Source of the DNA: Haliclystus octoradiatus | Lineage: Eukaryota > Cnidaria > Staurozoa > Stauromedusae > Haliclystidae | Assembly (NCBI GenBank): GCA_916610825.1 | Contig: OU744447.1 | Span: forward strand, 21,111,563-21,175,562 | DNA length: 64,000 nucleotides | Reading direction: 5' to 3' | Shown here: in pieces, positions 40,074 to 51,605 of the stretch | How the letters are laid out: each line of letters opens with the position of its first letter | Position numbering within the stretch: position 1 is the stretch's first letter | Made by a program: the position numbers and the translations under genes | Notes under the pieces: model-generated | Told to the model about the DNA's origin: nothing | Seen by the model: the letters and a program-made list of their open reading frames with translations, nothing else | The model's database searches: none

Positions 40074-42926
40074 ATGACTCGTGGAAAGGCATGCAAGGTT
40101 TGTGATAAATGCAATATTATTCCTGACTCTATTGTAGCTTTGCCATGTTTTCATTGTAAAAAGTGGTTTCACGTGGCGTGCTCTCAAAAGCCCGCTTTGT
40201 GTACCCCTGAAGAAATTGCAACTTTGCAAAAGTTTCCAACATCTTGCCCTCTGTGTTATGATTCATTTCATAACATTTCAATTCGACTAACTGAATTGGA
40301 AGATAAGGTGTCTCGATTCTTCAACGCAAAAGAAAATACAGCTGAAAAGCAACCCGAGACTATTAATCTGACTGCAAAATCTTATTGTGAAGTGGCCACC
40401 TATGGATTGAATGTGCAACAGGATATTAGAGAAACTGTAAAGGAAACATTAGCGATCGAGGAACATAAGCGTTGTATTATTATTTCTGGTATTGCTGAAA
40501 GCAACATCCCTCAAGCAGAAATTATTACATTTGATAATATTTGTAAGGTTTTGAAATGTGAAGACATTAGAGCAAAGGACATTTACCGCGTAGGGAAAAC
40601 CCCACAAAAAAGTCTAAAGCCACGTTTGATCAAAATTAAGCTATCCTCAACACACGAACGAAATCGATTATTAAAACAATCAAATCTTTTGAAGGATTCA
40701 ACAACCTTCCCGAACTGTTATGTCCGTGCTTCCTACAAGTTCTCTGAAAGAATGCGTATCAAAGAATTGTACGTCGAAAAAGATGAAAAAACAGAAGCGG
40801 CAGACGGCAAAGAAAAATTTTACATTCATCGACGTGGTGAAGTGTTAAACTGGTGTGTAAAGCTGCTTGTTCGCAAAACAAATTCCCGATCAGTTATGAA
40901 TAAACTTGATGATCTGCATTGTTTACTCGACAACAATGATTATGACGCTATTGCCGTTACAGAAACTTGGCTATTTCCTGCTGTTCCGAATTCCTTGTTG
41001 CTAAGCAATTCACCTTACTTTTTATTACGTCATGACAGGCAATGTGCTAATCCAGGAGGAGGTGTGGCCATATTCATTCGGAAATCTATTAAATATGTCA
41101 CAGTTGAAATACCTGTGTGTTATAGCGAAATAGAGGCTGTTGCCATTGACTTTTTACTACCTGGAAATTCTTATCGATTTATCTGTATTTATAACCCTCC
41201 TTCATCAGCAACTGAAATATCTAAAACAGAATTGTTATGTAAATTCATTGACTTTTGCAACTCGAACACTCGTCATCCTATAATACTAGTTGGAGATTTC
41301 AACTATCCTAACATTGATTGGACAATTCCGCATTCATCTGGTTCCACTTGTCATAGTAAGTTTCTAGACATTATTAATACAAACTCTTTTACTCAAGTTA
41401 TCAATGAACCAACAAGAGAAAACAACATGCTTGATCTGCTTTTCTCAACACAACCACAGTACATTTTATTATCGTCAGTAACAGAACCGTTTTCAGAGAA
41501 TTGTGATCATCTGTCAATTGAATTTAATTTAGCACTATCCAATCGCTCAGAATTAACTCAATCTGCAGATGGAAGAGTACGCCATCCAAATTTTAGAAAG
41601 GCTGATTACGAAGCCATCAATATTTATTTATCTACTATCAACTGGAAACAACTTTTAGATCTATCTGCTACCGAAGAGGACTTTTGGAATTCGATATGTA
41701 AAATTTTAGATGAATGCATTAAACGCTATGTCCCTTCGTCACGTCGACGAACTGGACACAAGGCAAAATTTCCGAAACACATTAGAATAATTGCTCGTAG
41801 AAAACGTAAACTTTACCAACTTAGCAGATCTTCTACTTCGGCCAAATCTAATTATAAAATCATTTCCAAAGAATATGTAGCAGCAGTAAAAGATTTTCGT
41901 GAAAACCAAGAACAGTCATTACTAGATGATCCATCTCTATCTCGCTTTTATTCCTTTATAAAAGATAAATTACATTCTTGTGAGTCTATTCCAGCATTAT
42001 CAGAAAATGACCAGCTTACATCCGATGATATGGAGAAGGCATCTTTATTTAACAATTACTTCACTTCTGTATTTACATGTGATGACAGCGTATTACCCAC
42101 GTTTGAAGACAAAGTTAGTCAAGATATATCTTTGAATTTTATTGAATTTGGTTATGCAAAAGTTTTAGATGTACTCCAAAACCTACCTTCAAAGACATCA
42201 CGCTCACCTGATGGTTACTCGGCATTATTTCTAAAGTCTATTGCTTCTGAAATCGCGATACCGTTTAGCTATTTGTTTGAAATGTCTTTGAAGACTGGAA
42301 CTATTCCTTCCGTTTGGAAACACGCAATAATATGCCCTATTTTCAAGAAAGGTAATTCATCACACAAAAACAACTATAGACCAATCTCATTGACATGTAT
42401 AGCATGCAAAATCATGGAAAAAATAATTGCAACTGACGTACTTACTTATTTATTACAGCATAACCTTATATCTATTGAACAGTTTGGATTTCTTCCAATG
42501 AAGTCCACTTGTACCCAGTTGTTAGTAACTCTTGAAAATTGGTACAATGCAATTAATAGTCAAGGACGTGTCGATGCAGTTTATGTAGATTTTATGAAAG
42601 CATTTGATAAAGTCTATCATCCGAAACTTTTGAAAAAACTTCAAGGATATGGCATTAAACACGAACTCTTGTCTTGGTTTGTTGCATTTCTCTCTGGCCG
42701 TTCACAACAAGTCTCTGTTGGCAACCTTTTATCTGGCTCCTTACCAGTTACCAGCGGTGTCCCACAAGGCTCAGTTCTTGGACCCTTGTTATTTTTAATA
42801 TTTATTAATGATATTACTTCTTCGCTTGATCGTACATGCATGGTCAAGTTATTTGCTGATGACGCAAAGTTTTTATTAACCGTTACAATGACAATGGATT
42901 ACCAAATGCACTGCACTCTACACTGA
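40074..42926 (+). CDS. LINE fused ORF: PHD finger, ORF1 region, endonuclease and RT
   Basis: The 950-codon ORF starts with a PHD-type zinc finger at residues 8-61 (CKVCDKC, CFHCKKWFHVAC, CPLC), then a charged linker and an RRM-like ORF1 region around 135-235 (RCIIISGIAES, RLIKIKLSS). From about residue 275 an apurinic-type endonuclease follows (SRSVMNKLDDL, VTETWL, ILVGDFNYPNIDW, NCDHLSIEF), then reverse transcriptase (VDFMKAFDKV, GVPQGSVLGPLLF, LFADDAKFL). In most CR1 elements these are two ORFs; the abrupt switch near IHRRGEVLNW suggests an internal deletion or a natural fusion. The frame is lost near 42885, just after FADD. Confidence 0.82.
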   Translation: MTRGKACKVCDKCNIIPDSIVALPCFHCKKWFHVACSQKPALCTPEEIATLQKFPTSCPLCYDSFHNISIRLTELEDKVSRFFNAKENTAEKQPETINLTAKSYCEVATYGLNVQQDIRETVKETLAIEEHKRCIIISGIAESNIPQAEIITFDNICKVLKCEDIRAKDIYRVGKTPQKSLKPRLIKIKLSSTHERNRLLKQSNLLKDSTTFPNCYVRASYKFSERMRIKELYVEKDEKTEAADGKEKFYIHRRGEVLNWCVKLLVRKTNSRSVMNKLDDLHCLLDNNDYDAIAVTETWLFPAVPNSLLLSNSPYFLLRHDRQCANPGGGVAIFIRKSIKYVTVEIPVCYSEIEAVAIDFLLPGNSYRFICIYNPPSSATEISKTELLCKFIDFCNSNTRHPIILVGDFNYPNIDWTIPHSSGSTCHSKFLDIINTNSFTQVINEPTRENNMLDLLFSTQPQYILLSSVTEPFSENCDHLSIEFNLALSNRSELTQSADGRVRHPNFRKADYEAINIYLSTINWKQLLDLSATEEDFWNSICKILDECIKRYVPSSRRRTGHKAKFPKHIRIIARRKRKLYQLSRSSTSAKSNYKIISKEYVAAVKDFRENQEQSLLDDPSLSRFYSFIKDKLHSCESIPALSENDQLTSDDMEKASLFNNYFTSVFTCDDSVLPTFEDKVSQDISLNFIEFGYAKVLDVLQNLPSKTSRSPDGYSALFLKSIASEIAIPFSYLFEMSLKTGTIPSVWKHAIICPIFKKGNSSHKNNYRPISLTCIACKIMEKIIATDVLTYLLQHNLISIEQFGFLPMKSTCTQLLVTLENWYNAINSQGRVDAVYVDFMKAFDKVYHPKLLKKLQGYGIKHELLSWFVAFLSGRSQQVSVGNLLSGSLPVTSGVPQGSVLGPLLFLIFINDITSSLDRTCMVKLFADDAKFLLTVTMTMDYQMHCTLH

Positions 42927-43705
42927 AAAATTTTGAAAAATGGTCAAATGAATGGCAACTACCAGTTGCATCTCAAAAGTGCTCTTCAATTTCATTCGGT
43001 ATTAGAAACGGACCTTCTTGTCAGTACGAGCTTTTTAACACTCCCCCTGTGGAGGTCAACCGTATTCGAGATTTGGGAGTGACCGTCACCTCTGATTTGA
43101 AGTTTTCAAAACATTGTTCCAAGATTGCAGCAAAGGCCAACTCACGGTCCTACCTAATATTTAAATGCTTTAGTTCAAGAAATCCAACCTTACTGTTAAA
43201 GGCCTATCTTACATACGTGAGGCCAATCGTCGAATCTGATTCTCCTGTCTGGAATCCTCATCTCATAAAAGACATTAAGAACATAGAAAAAGTACAGCGT
43301 CATTTCACAAAGCGAATCTATTATAGATGTTTACAAAAGTCAGCCTGGTATAACAAAAGACTAATTTATTTCAATATTGAATCTTTAGAATATCGAAGAG
43401 TAGTTTCAGATCTCTGTATGTTATTTAAAATATTAAACAACTATGTTGACTTCCCATACGCAAAGATTTATTTCTCCCTGCACAGTTAAATTACAATCTT
43501 CGTAGTCATTCTAAACAATTAATTATCTTGAAAAAACTATAAATAATACAGTTAAATATTCTTTTTCCAATAGAATAATTAGTATATGGAACTCTCTACC
43601 AGAAGAATTGGTAGCTTCAACTTCTATCCCATTATTTAAAAACCGTCTTGGTTCAGTAGACTTGTCACCATATTGTAAATGTTTCCCAAGGCCACACGTA
43701 TAGTG
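42880..43705 (+). pseudogene. C-terminal remainder of the CR1-like RT
   Basis: After a frameshift near 42881-42890 the sense frame continues as NDNGLPNALHSTLKNFEKW, RIRDLGVTVTSDLKFSKHC and ANSRSYLIFKCF to 43489. A second small disruption near 43460 is followed by SIWNSLPEELVAS and LFKNRLG before the 3' end. This is the usual thumb and C-terminal region of CR1 ORF2. Confidence 0.78.
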
Positions 43706-43806
43706 TAAGTAATTGTATTACTTTCCTGTGTTTGCCTGCCAAAATTTGTATTTAGTTTTAACATCAAATTTTTTGGCAAATAAATCAAATCAAATCAAAT
43801 CAAAAT

Positions 43807-44854
43807 CACTTACATATAGCATCAACATACCTTATGGTTATAAATGTTTCAATACAATTTATAGTCGCAAAAAATCTTGGCTACTCAAGATAACTAATAT
43901 TGATTACAGTATATATTATTAAGCGATTCAATTGAAATGTTATTGTAGTTATGTATCAAGAAAACATTTAGTTTTGATTAACAATACATAAGGTAGAAAA
44001 ATCATATCATTCAGCCTACATTTGGAGTAACTCAAATGTTTTCGGTGAAACAATGTGCCTGACAGGCCTTTCCACTAAGGAATCGTACGATAAATGAATT
44101 GATAGCGGATTATACATTTAATCTGACAGAGAAATTAGATTTTGTTTCATTGAGTTAATGAAAGAATCCATTCAACGTGTTTTTGGAAGACACACACGTG
44201 AAATAAATGTAGATGATCAGCTGTTTAAAGTGCACATGACACGAAAAAAAAATTAACACAGATTTGGGTAGCTGAAGCTGAATGATGAAGAATGATTAAA
44301 TGATTTTTCAGCTTAGTCACATATATAAGCGGAGATATTTTGTGCTTACAATAGACTATTTGTGCTAGATCACGTTTTCAAAACTCGGAACGACAGTCGA
44401 AGTAACAAGAAATCTTACTGCAGTATTGAAAAGAGGTGAAATCAGAATTATTAAAATTCGTATCTCCCTTAACGCAAAATTTGAAGCTTCTAACATCCAA
44501 TTCAGCCATGTCCACCCCTTTAGGATGCCTCAGTTTTCTGCTTGATATAAATCGAATTTATTAAGAAATAAATGAAATACAATGATTTTTAGTTGTTGAT
44601 TTTACTATTTTTTTGTAAAAAATACGTCAATCATCCTCCGCGGTCTTGACTATGCATCCGCCTTTTAAACCTTTTGAAGAACAGACACTATTTCAACTAT
44701 TAAATGTCCTTGTATCTCAAATGTTTCTCGGTAAAATGAACTCATTTCTAGCAAAAAAAGGTGTTGTGAAGGAGTGAGAACAGCTGACGTGGACGTTGGG
44801 AACTTTTGAATTTGGCTACATAACAAATATCACCGCTTCATAAGCGCCCTTTCA
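43807..44854. other. Intergenic AT-rich sequence
   Basis: Nothing recognised. Confidence 0.45.
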
Positions 44855-45146
44855 TGAATGAATGAATGAATGAATGAATGAATGAATGAATGAATGAATG
44901 AATGAATGAATGAATGAATGAATGAATGAATGAATGAATGAATGAATGAATGAATGAATGAATGAATGAATGAATGAATGAATGAATGAATGAATGAATG
45001 AATGAATGAATGAATGAATGAATGAATGAATGAATGAATGAATGAATGAATGAATGAATGAATGAATGAATGAATGAATGAATGAATGAATGAATGAATG
45101 AATGAATGAAGGGATGAATGAATGAATGAATGAATGAATAAATGAA
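44855..45146. repeat. (TGAA)n microsatellite, about 290 bp
   Basis: About 72 tetranucleotide copies with a single interruption (GGGATGAATG) near 45109. The Ser-Phe-Ile-His open frames on the minus strand are artefacts of the repeat. Confidence 0.97.
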
Positions 45147-45539
45147 ACATAAAATGAAATAAAAATTTGGAGCTCGTCCGAACAACGGCTGGAAAACAAC
45201 GACTGTAATGAACTATAACTCAAATATCTTGATTGTAAATTATCAAAATAATTCCATCCATGAAAATTAAAAATGTTTTGAATTTGAAACAAGAGAGGAA
45301 CTGAAAAATATCTAATTTTCATGCTGCACTTTTATATAATCTTTGAAGAATTATACAATAATAAATATATCGAGAAGTTTTATTTCGGAAATAAATAAAT
45401 CGTTGTTTGATGACAAATCCCGATGCCGGCTTCGCCAGCCAGTTCTTGACGCAATCAATTCTCGTTTGGATTTTTTCATATTATGTTATTAAACGGAAAT
45501 CTTACGATTTCTAGTTCCATTCTGGGTTAATTTACACTC

Positions 45540-46180
45540 CTAAATTTTCAAATGCCATTCTCCAGATCAAAGGAATTTCTCCAGTACGCATTGACAACTC
45601 CAATAACATACTAAGCGGGGCAACAAGTTTATCAGCTGTGAATGTGAAAGATAATGCTGGCAAGCCATCTGGTGATCTAGATGTCTTTGAAAGAAGATTA
45701 ATGCATTTTTGACTTTACAAAATAAAAATTAAACTAAATCTGTCGAAGCTATAAATGATGCACTTTGTCCTGAAATTAGATCGATATACATTATGCTGTG
45801 CTCAAATCGAATGCAGCTTCAAGTCATAAATCAATTTAAATTTCTAATTATTATAATCCAAGTCAATTTAGATTTAGAGCGAGCTGTTTGATGAAGTTTA
45901 TGAGAACTTGAATTTGATGCTATATATGATCAAAGGAAAAGGGCTCTGTGACCATATTCTCGAACATTAGAATTGAGCATAACAGGTGCATTAACTTGAC
46001 AACAGATGTAGTAAAATATTTCTGAGTGCTGATTCAGCAATAAATTGTGGTAGATTATTTTGTGTCATAGAATGAACAGTCTTTGAAATCTCCATTTGAT
46101 GAAGATATGACCCAGTTAATGTTAAGAGATTTAAAGTCCCCAATGATGAATGCAAAAATATGAACATGAGGTACAATAGT
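45540..46180 (-). mobile_element. CR1-like LINE fragment (late endonuclease and early RT)
   Basis: The minus strand reads IGDFKSLNINW near 46150 and NNLPQFIAESALRN (endonuclease), then KTSRSPDGLPALSF and SMRTGEIPLIW (early RT) near 45690-45560, with breaks. The order matches the CR1-like LINE at 39910. It ends abruptly at about 45540. Together with the plus-strand segment at 46342-46690 it looks like one insertion with its 5' part inverted. Confidence 0.72.
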
Positions 46181-46341
46181 CAATTTAATTTATCCTTCGG
46201 TGTTTTAGTAGGTTTTCCTCCTTTCATTAGACATCAAGGTTTTCGTATAAACGGACCTATAAAATTATTTCAAGGCAATTAATTAAAAATTAAAGCTGAC
46301 TTGCCGTTGTCCTCTTTAAAATGTGATATAAATCATCTTCA

Positions 46342-46690
46342 TTGAGTTTTAAATTCTTAATAAAGTTGTTTGTCAAAGTTCTACATGCCCTCAATCTGAT
46401 TTTTATGTGTGGTAACCCTAATTTAACCCCAATTTTATTTACTGCAATTAATTCACGTTCTATTTTTAACAAATTAGCTCGTCTTATTGCATTGCTAGAT
46501 TCTTCGGAATATGACGTAATTACCATCTCTGAAACCTGGTTATCCATGTAAAACAATTAGTATCCCTGTAAATCTCTCTGACATAGAGGCCATTGCTATT
46601 GACCTTATTATGACAAAAGGTCAATACAGAATCCCGCCTGTCTACAATTTCCCTTCCATTCCAATTGATATTAACAAATGCATTTCACTG
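46342..46690 (+). mobile_element. CR1-like LINE fragment (early endonuclease), inverted partner
   Basis: The plus strand reads INSRSIFNKLARLIALL, EYDVITISETWLS, then SDIEAIAIDLIM and YNFPSIPIDINK. This is the N-terminal half of the same type of endonuclease whose C-terminal half lies at 45540-46180 on the other strand. Confidence 0.72.
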
Positions 46691-46699
46691 AACCATGGT

Positions 46700-48672
46700 T
46701 TATAACAATAGATGGTTTGGAGGCTCCACAGGGGCTCACACTTGAGGTTTATGTCCTCTGATTGTGCGAATTACGTCACGAACACCCTGCGAAACATATC
46801 AAATCGTTTGCATTCTATACTGTAGGTTTTACTATTGAGATCGTTTAATATTAATTTTACTCTTGCCAGAAAAGAAATAATGTTTAATTACAGTTTGTAT
46901 AAAATTAATCCTGTATAGACTACAGTAGAAGATATAGAATTAAGAATCTATTAAGCAAGATACCTTGACCAATCTTCAGAATCTAGTGCGATTTAAAAAT
47001 TATATACAATTTTTCTGGATACAATATTTATAGAATCATAGATAGATTCAATATAAATACAGATTGTTACTATATAACCAATGGCCGGGTGTTCATAATA
47101 TGTGCCAGCCAGTTTATATAATGAAAATATAAATATTAACTAGTTAAACTAGGCAAAGGGGTAGTGATATAAATTCTAATTTTAAATAGGCACAATTAAG
47201 CATCCAACCGTAGATTTTAAGATAAATTCGTCCTCGAATAGCTAGATGATTGTCTGCTGAGAATAAAAAACTACACATGGGAAGAAAATATCTATCCAAA
47301 CAAAGTCGAATCATGATTCTTCTATATAATTTGATTTATTTAGAAAATCCCACGTTACTCATCCTATATCACATAATATACGTATGTACAAGTTAGCTGA
47401 TCAAAAGTAAACTATATTAGTATACAGTATCTGCATGTATCAATATACAGAAAATAAAACGGAACGTAAAGTGTATATATAGAAAGATAGACGAGAAAGA
47501 ATGACATGTATTATTGTTTGAAATATCGTAGATAACTTTAATTTAAATTTCTAGTCATGTTGCCAAATTTTGAAATAAATTCAACCAATCAAGTTTTCAA
47601 TTTAATTTGATTTATTATGAATTCATTGTGCAATAAAATTTCCAGGCCAGGATAAATTAATACATATATTCCATGATTCTTACTGAAAAAGGTATACGTC
47701 CAAACATTATAGTTTAATTACTTACACGATGATATTGTCATGCTGAAAATTGTTACCGCGAAAAAAAATCTATTATCTATAGCCATCACTAAAAAATACC
47801 TCAACTGTTACATATATTTTCAATATCCTTCAACGCCTTGGACCTCCGCGAGATATACTCTCTAATCAGGAATTTGACACCAAGACATCAGTCCATTTGC
47901 GATAATATCTCTATCAGTTCTCCATAATTTTCTTTTAAAGCTTATGTATCGCATGTCCATTTTTGTACTGAATGTTCAGATATCTTTTTCGTTTAATATC
48001 TATTCTGTATAATTATTCAAATCAGACGGCATTTTCATCCCACATAACAGATTATAAACTCCGTCATTTTGAATTACAACGTAGCATAACTAATAGATAA
48101 TAAGAAGTTCAAGTAATTCATAACAACTGCCAAATAATATTTTCCATACATTTCTCTTGTTCTTTTGCTTTCATAGCCTAGTTTATACAGTTCAGCAGGT
48201 TTTGCGATTGCGACCAGCTAAACTCTTATACTGTTCGGATCAATATCATTTCCACAAATTTGAGCCATAGCTTTATCAGTAATGTCATTAATTGTATGAG
48301 AAGATCATCCGAAAGTGGAGCCATATTATATACAATGTATAATGATTCTGAGCCAGATCAATGCTTTACTGTATTAATATGTGCCTTTTAAAGCCTGTGA
48401 CTGTCTTTCACAATCCTGCCCAATCCTTGCATCCAATACCTTGATTTTCAACCTGAAATAGTTAAACTATGATTCTTAAAAACATCAACAGCGAATAGAT
48501 AAAATAATATTTTGTTTTGATGTAGCAGTATATGATAGAAATGTTCAATGCTAAATCAATTTTTCAGCAGGGCAATATAAATACCGTTGAAAGTAGGCTT
48601 TTGAAAGCAACATTATCACAGTGTCGTGAAATAGAAATAAAGATCTATCAAGTTTTGTAAGTAAGTAATTGA
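46700..48672. other. AT-rich intergenic sequence
   Basis: Nothing recognised. Confidence 0.45.
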
Positions 48673-49032
48673 GACGGTAACGCCCAACCGAATTAAGGCA
48701 CCTGTACTACTCCTCTATTTCTAGAAGAGTGGCTCTTTCGCTGAGAGCATTGAGGCTAATTGCTCTTTATTGATCTCAGCTGCGACACTGCATATCAATT
48801 TCAACAGATTTCATGGTAGATAAGCCTTGATTTTCAATGCGCAACGATGCGCCGCAGCAGCTGACAATGCAATTCTCTCTAGACTATTCCATCCACAATC
48901 CTTAGGTGGTATTCATTTGATGTTTCAGATAAATTCAAGGCTGAGTTGACCTTCGGGGGAATTGAGCCACAGTCGATCAGATATGACCAAATCTGAAATT
49001 CGTTTGCTCTGCCATCAGAGCTAATCCTCCTC
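48673..49032 (-). repeat. tRNA-derived SINE, copy 3
   Basis: It aligns in reverse with copies 1 and 2, from the 3' GGTGCCTTCGG-type end (damaged to GTGCCTTAATTCGGTT here) to the tRNA-like head ending near 49032 (TTAGCTCTGATGGCAGAGC). The B box is mutated to GGCTCAATTCC. No target duplication was found. Confidence 0.85.
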
Positions 49033-49339
49033 TAAAGTTTTGGTTCATTTTGAAGTTATAACATTTACTAACCTGCTTGGAAAATCTACCACAGTCATCC
49101 TGAATAGCTTCGTGTTCTTCGATTGCATCTAAATTTGCTTAAAAATTCCCTCCAAATGAAAAAAGATCGTTTTAATTTACTCCTTCCACTATCTCTGCCT
49201 GCTTAACTGAAATGGACAGTTTCTGTGTGCAGGGTGTTTGATCACATGACCGAGTGCTCAACATCAAAAGCGAAACAAAAGACCCGGTCGTTTGATGTTC
49301 GCCGTGTCTCCGAATCATCTCTCTCTATAAACTATGACT

Positions 49340-49500
49340 TACCCAGATCAGGCCAACACACTCTACAAGACAACCATCCATCATAACCTTGAGTATTGTA
49401 GCGTGCTCATTCTTGGAATTAATCAAAGCGATAGAATAAAATTAGGAAGATTTCAAACGAAAGCACTAAAACATAAATATACCAAATGCTACCTTACCAT
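49340..49500 (+). mobile_element. Fragment of the 13289-17880 LINE family (RT C-terminus)
   Basis: The frame reads ANTLYKTTIHHNLEYCSVLI and LGINQSDRIKLGRFQTKALK, closely matching ANTLYKTYIRPHLEHCS and LGINQTDRLKLERIQEKSLK in that LINE. Only about 160 bp remain. Confidence 0.8.
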
Positions 49501-49539
49501 AGGGTTACCACAACATTTGCCGTGTTTGTATTAGTAATA

Positions 49540-50610
49540 GATCATTCAACATTTCAATGAAAGTGTTAGTTGGGAGCAGGATGTAAATTGTTACATGTAA
49601 CATCATACAATAGCTGGATCTGGGTGAAACTGATATGGGAAGGACTTTGCTTGTAAACTACTGTTGATATGGAATTGGTGGAGTATAATGTTGAAGCTTA
49701 CTCAAATTTCAACAAATATAAATATACCAACTCGGCAAATTAGATAAACGGCAAAGAAAAAAGGTCCATCAAGGATTACCACTAGCGGAAGGTGCAACTA
49801 CTTTTGCAGAGAAAATCCCAAAATTGAATGATATAACAATATGAAGCTCTTAAACACGATCATCATTTATTAAATAATCGCAGAAGATTATGCATTCGTT
49901 AATTGATTTGTTTCCTCAAAAATCGGTTGCTGCTCTAGTTCTAGTGATGAGCATGATGTTACTCGGCCAGATTTTCTTTAATATAAGCATGGGGCTAAGT
50001 GACACTTTGTTTAAAGTTGAGGCTAAAAGAAATGATTGATTATACTTAGTGATGCAACTATCACGGTTTGCAACGCCATCCTTGCCAACAAGTAAACGGT
50101 TCACAGAATCATTAACAAATCTAAATCCATTAGTCACCATGAAAGTCAAACACAAAAGAATGCAATTCGTTGGACACAATATAACAACAGATTAGAGAGG
50201 GCCTTACATGGTGTTCTGCTACGCTTCAACTGGAAGCAGAAGAGGGGGACACTCTTCGGCGAGAAAAATAAGTATAGGATTTAGTTACAAAAATATCTTA
50301 AATAATGTAAAGGTTTTTAATAAAATTAAATGAATGTATTGATAAGTGAGGTTAGTAAATGCATTTCTTAAGTTACCAAATTCAAAATCAAAAATTTCAA
50401 TTGTTGAAAATAGTCAGTAAGCACCACTTTTGTCTGCTGAATTTTAAACAACAATTGAGTCTTCTGAATAACATTATTTTGCTAAAGGAGATACTGATTA
50501 TTATCAACTATATATTGTGGTGTAAGTTGCTTACTGATTGAGCATATATAAAGCAGAACTTGAAAATATAGAACATATAAAATATAAATTCAAAAATCAG
50601 ACAATCATGT
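49540..50610. other. Unassigned AT-rich stretch
   Basis: An 87-codon minus-strand ORF at 49916-50179 has no recognised domain. No other signal was found. Confidence 0.4.
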
Positions 50611-50652
50611 TTTGGTACTCAAAGTTTCACGCCAATGCGATCGTCAGGCAAT
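50611..50652 (-). ncRNA. Hammerhead-ribozyme-like motif (degenerate)
   Basis: The minus strand reads CTGACGA, a stem-loop (TCGC, ATTG, GCGT), GAAAC, a five-base loop TTTGA and GTA. This is the CUGANGA / GAAA / GUH order of type I hammerheads with a one-pair stem III. The outer stem is weak. Sequence after the motif resembles that after the copy at 51748. Confidence 0.45.
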
Positions 50653-50734
50653 CTATTCAAATCCATCAACTAAATATTATCAACATTTAGATATTCCTAG
50701 ATTTAATCTACTTTCTGCAGTTAGTGTTTGATTA

Positions 50735-51215
50735 TACTGCATTGCCAAGTAACTAAATATCGTAACTAATGTTAATGCATGCAGAATTCATGCAGAAATA
50801 TCAGCAACGGATTTGTTTTGTCCATTAAGATAATATGTGCAGTATGGAATTCTAAAATAGATCCTATGTATTAAGTAAATACAAACATTGATTGAATATA
50901 TTGCCAGGTATAAATATTTTAACTAATGTTAATTCATGCATAAATCATGCAGAAATATCAGCAATTGATTTGTTCTGTTCATTAAGATATATATGCAGTA
51001 TACTGCATTCTCAAGTAGATCCTATGTATTAAGTAAATACAAATTACAAACACTGACTGATTATATTACAAGGAATAAATATTTAAAGTAAAGTTAATGC
51101 ATGCAGAAATCATGCAGAAATATCAGCAACTGATTATTTTTGTCCATTAAGATAGTATGTGCAGTATAATGGCATTCTCAATTAGATCATATGTATTAAG
51201 TAAATACAAATACAT
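50735..51215. repeat. Three tandem repeats of about 160 bp at the 3' end of gene A
   Basis: Landmarks such as TTAAGTAAATACAAA recur at 50871, 51029 and 51196, spacings of 158 and 167 bp. CATGCAGAAATATCAGCAA also occurs once in each unit. The unit nearest the gene contains the stop codon of gene A, so the array arose by duplicating the gene's 3' edge. Confidence 0.82.
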
Positions 51216-51605
51216 TCACGCATGATTCTCCGCCGTTGTTGTCATCACCAATAGGATAGAAATCTTCCTTGTACCAAATTTTATAGCTTTCATTTGTTGA
51301 TAGGATAGCTTTCTCTGCTGTAACAATTGTTGTGACTAAATTGTTTACTATTTGCGATTCGACAAATTGCTGGTTCCCCAATATAACATTATCATTATTG
51401 TCCGTGATCAAAATCTCAATTTGATTATCATATCCGCATCCAAATGGTAAGTAAGGCTGTCCTGCTGCCCAACAGCTTACCCCTTCACTCTCCGCTTGAT
51501 CAAGTTCAAGATAGTATGCTCCTGTGTCGTTTTCAAACTTGAATGTTGCAGGCTGTGTTCCTCCCGCTCCAAAACAAATTGGATCAGGTGTAATCTTTAT
51601 CCAGA
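51196..51605 (-). CDS. Gene A exon 5 (C-terminal domain and stop)
   Basis: 410 nt, acceptor TTATTAG, phase 1. It begins VWIKITPDPICFGAG, has cysteines in ICF, VSCW, FGC and SCVNV, and ends in FVFT then TAA. The WYWEDF signature of genes B and C is WYKEDF here. The proper exon extends upstream of the first Met at 51411. Confidence 0.83.

Larger units (their letters stand above)
39910..43806 (+). mobile_element. CR1-like LINE, near full length
   Basis: The element carries a short leader, a long ORF joining ORF1-type and ORF2-type domains (40074-42926), an ORF2 remainder in another frame to about 43705, and a short 3' region ending in a repeated AAATC tail (about 43783-43806). The leader boundary is approximate. 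The 3' pentanucleotide tail and domain content fit the CR1 group. Only one frameshift and a late disruption break the coding region, so it is a recent insertion. Confidence 0.85.

Noticed and set aside
44830-45322. Ser-Phe-Ile-His repeat ORFs of 106-156 codons
   Set aside because: They are translations of the (TGAA)n array in three frames; no start context, splice sites or domains.
49916-50179. 87-codon minus-strand ORF as a gene
   Set aside because: No domain, signal peptide or splice context; surrounded by retroelement debris.
50735-51215. CRISPR-like array
   Set aside because: Units are about 160 bp, adjacent and not separated by unique spacers, in clearly eukaryotic DNA.
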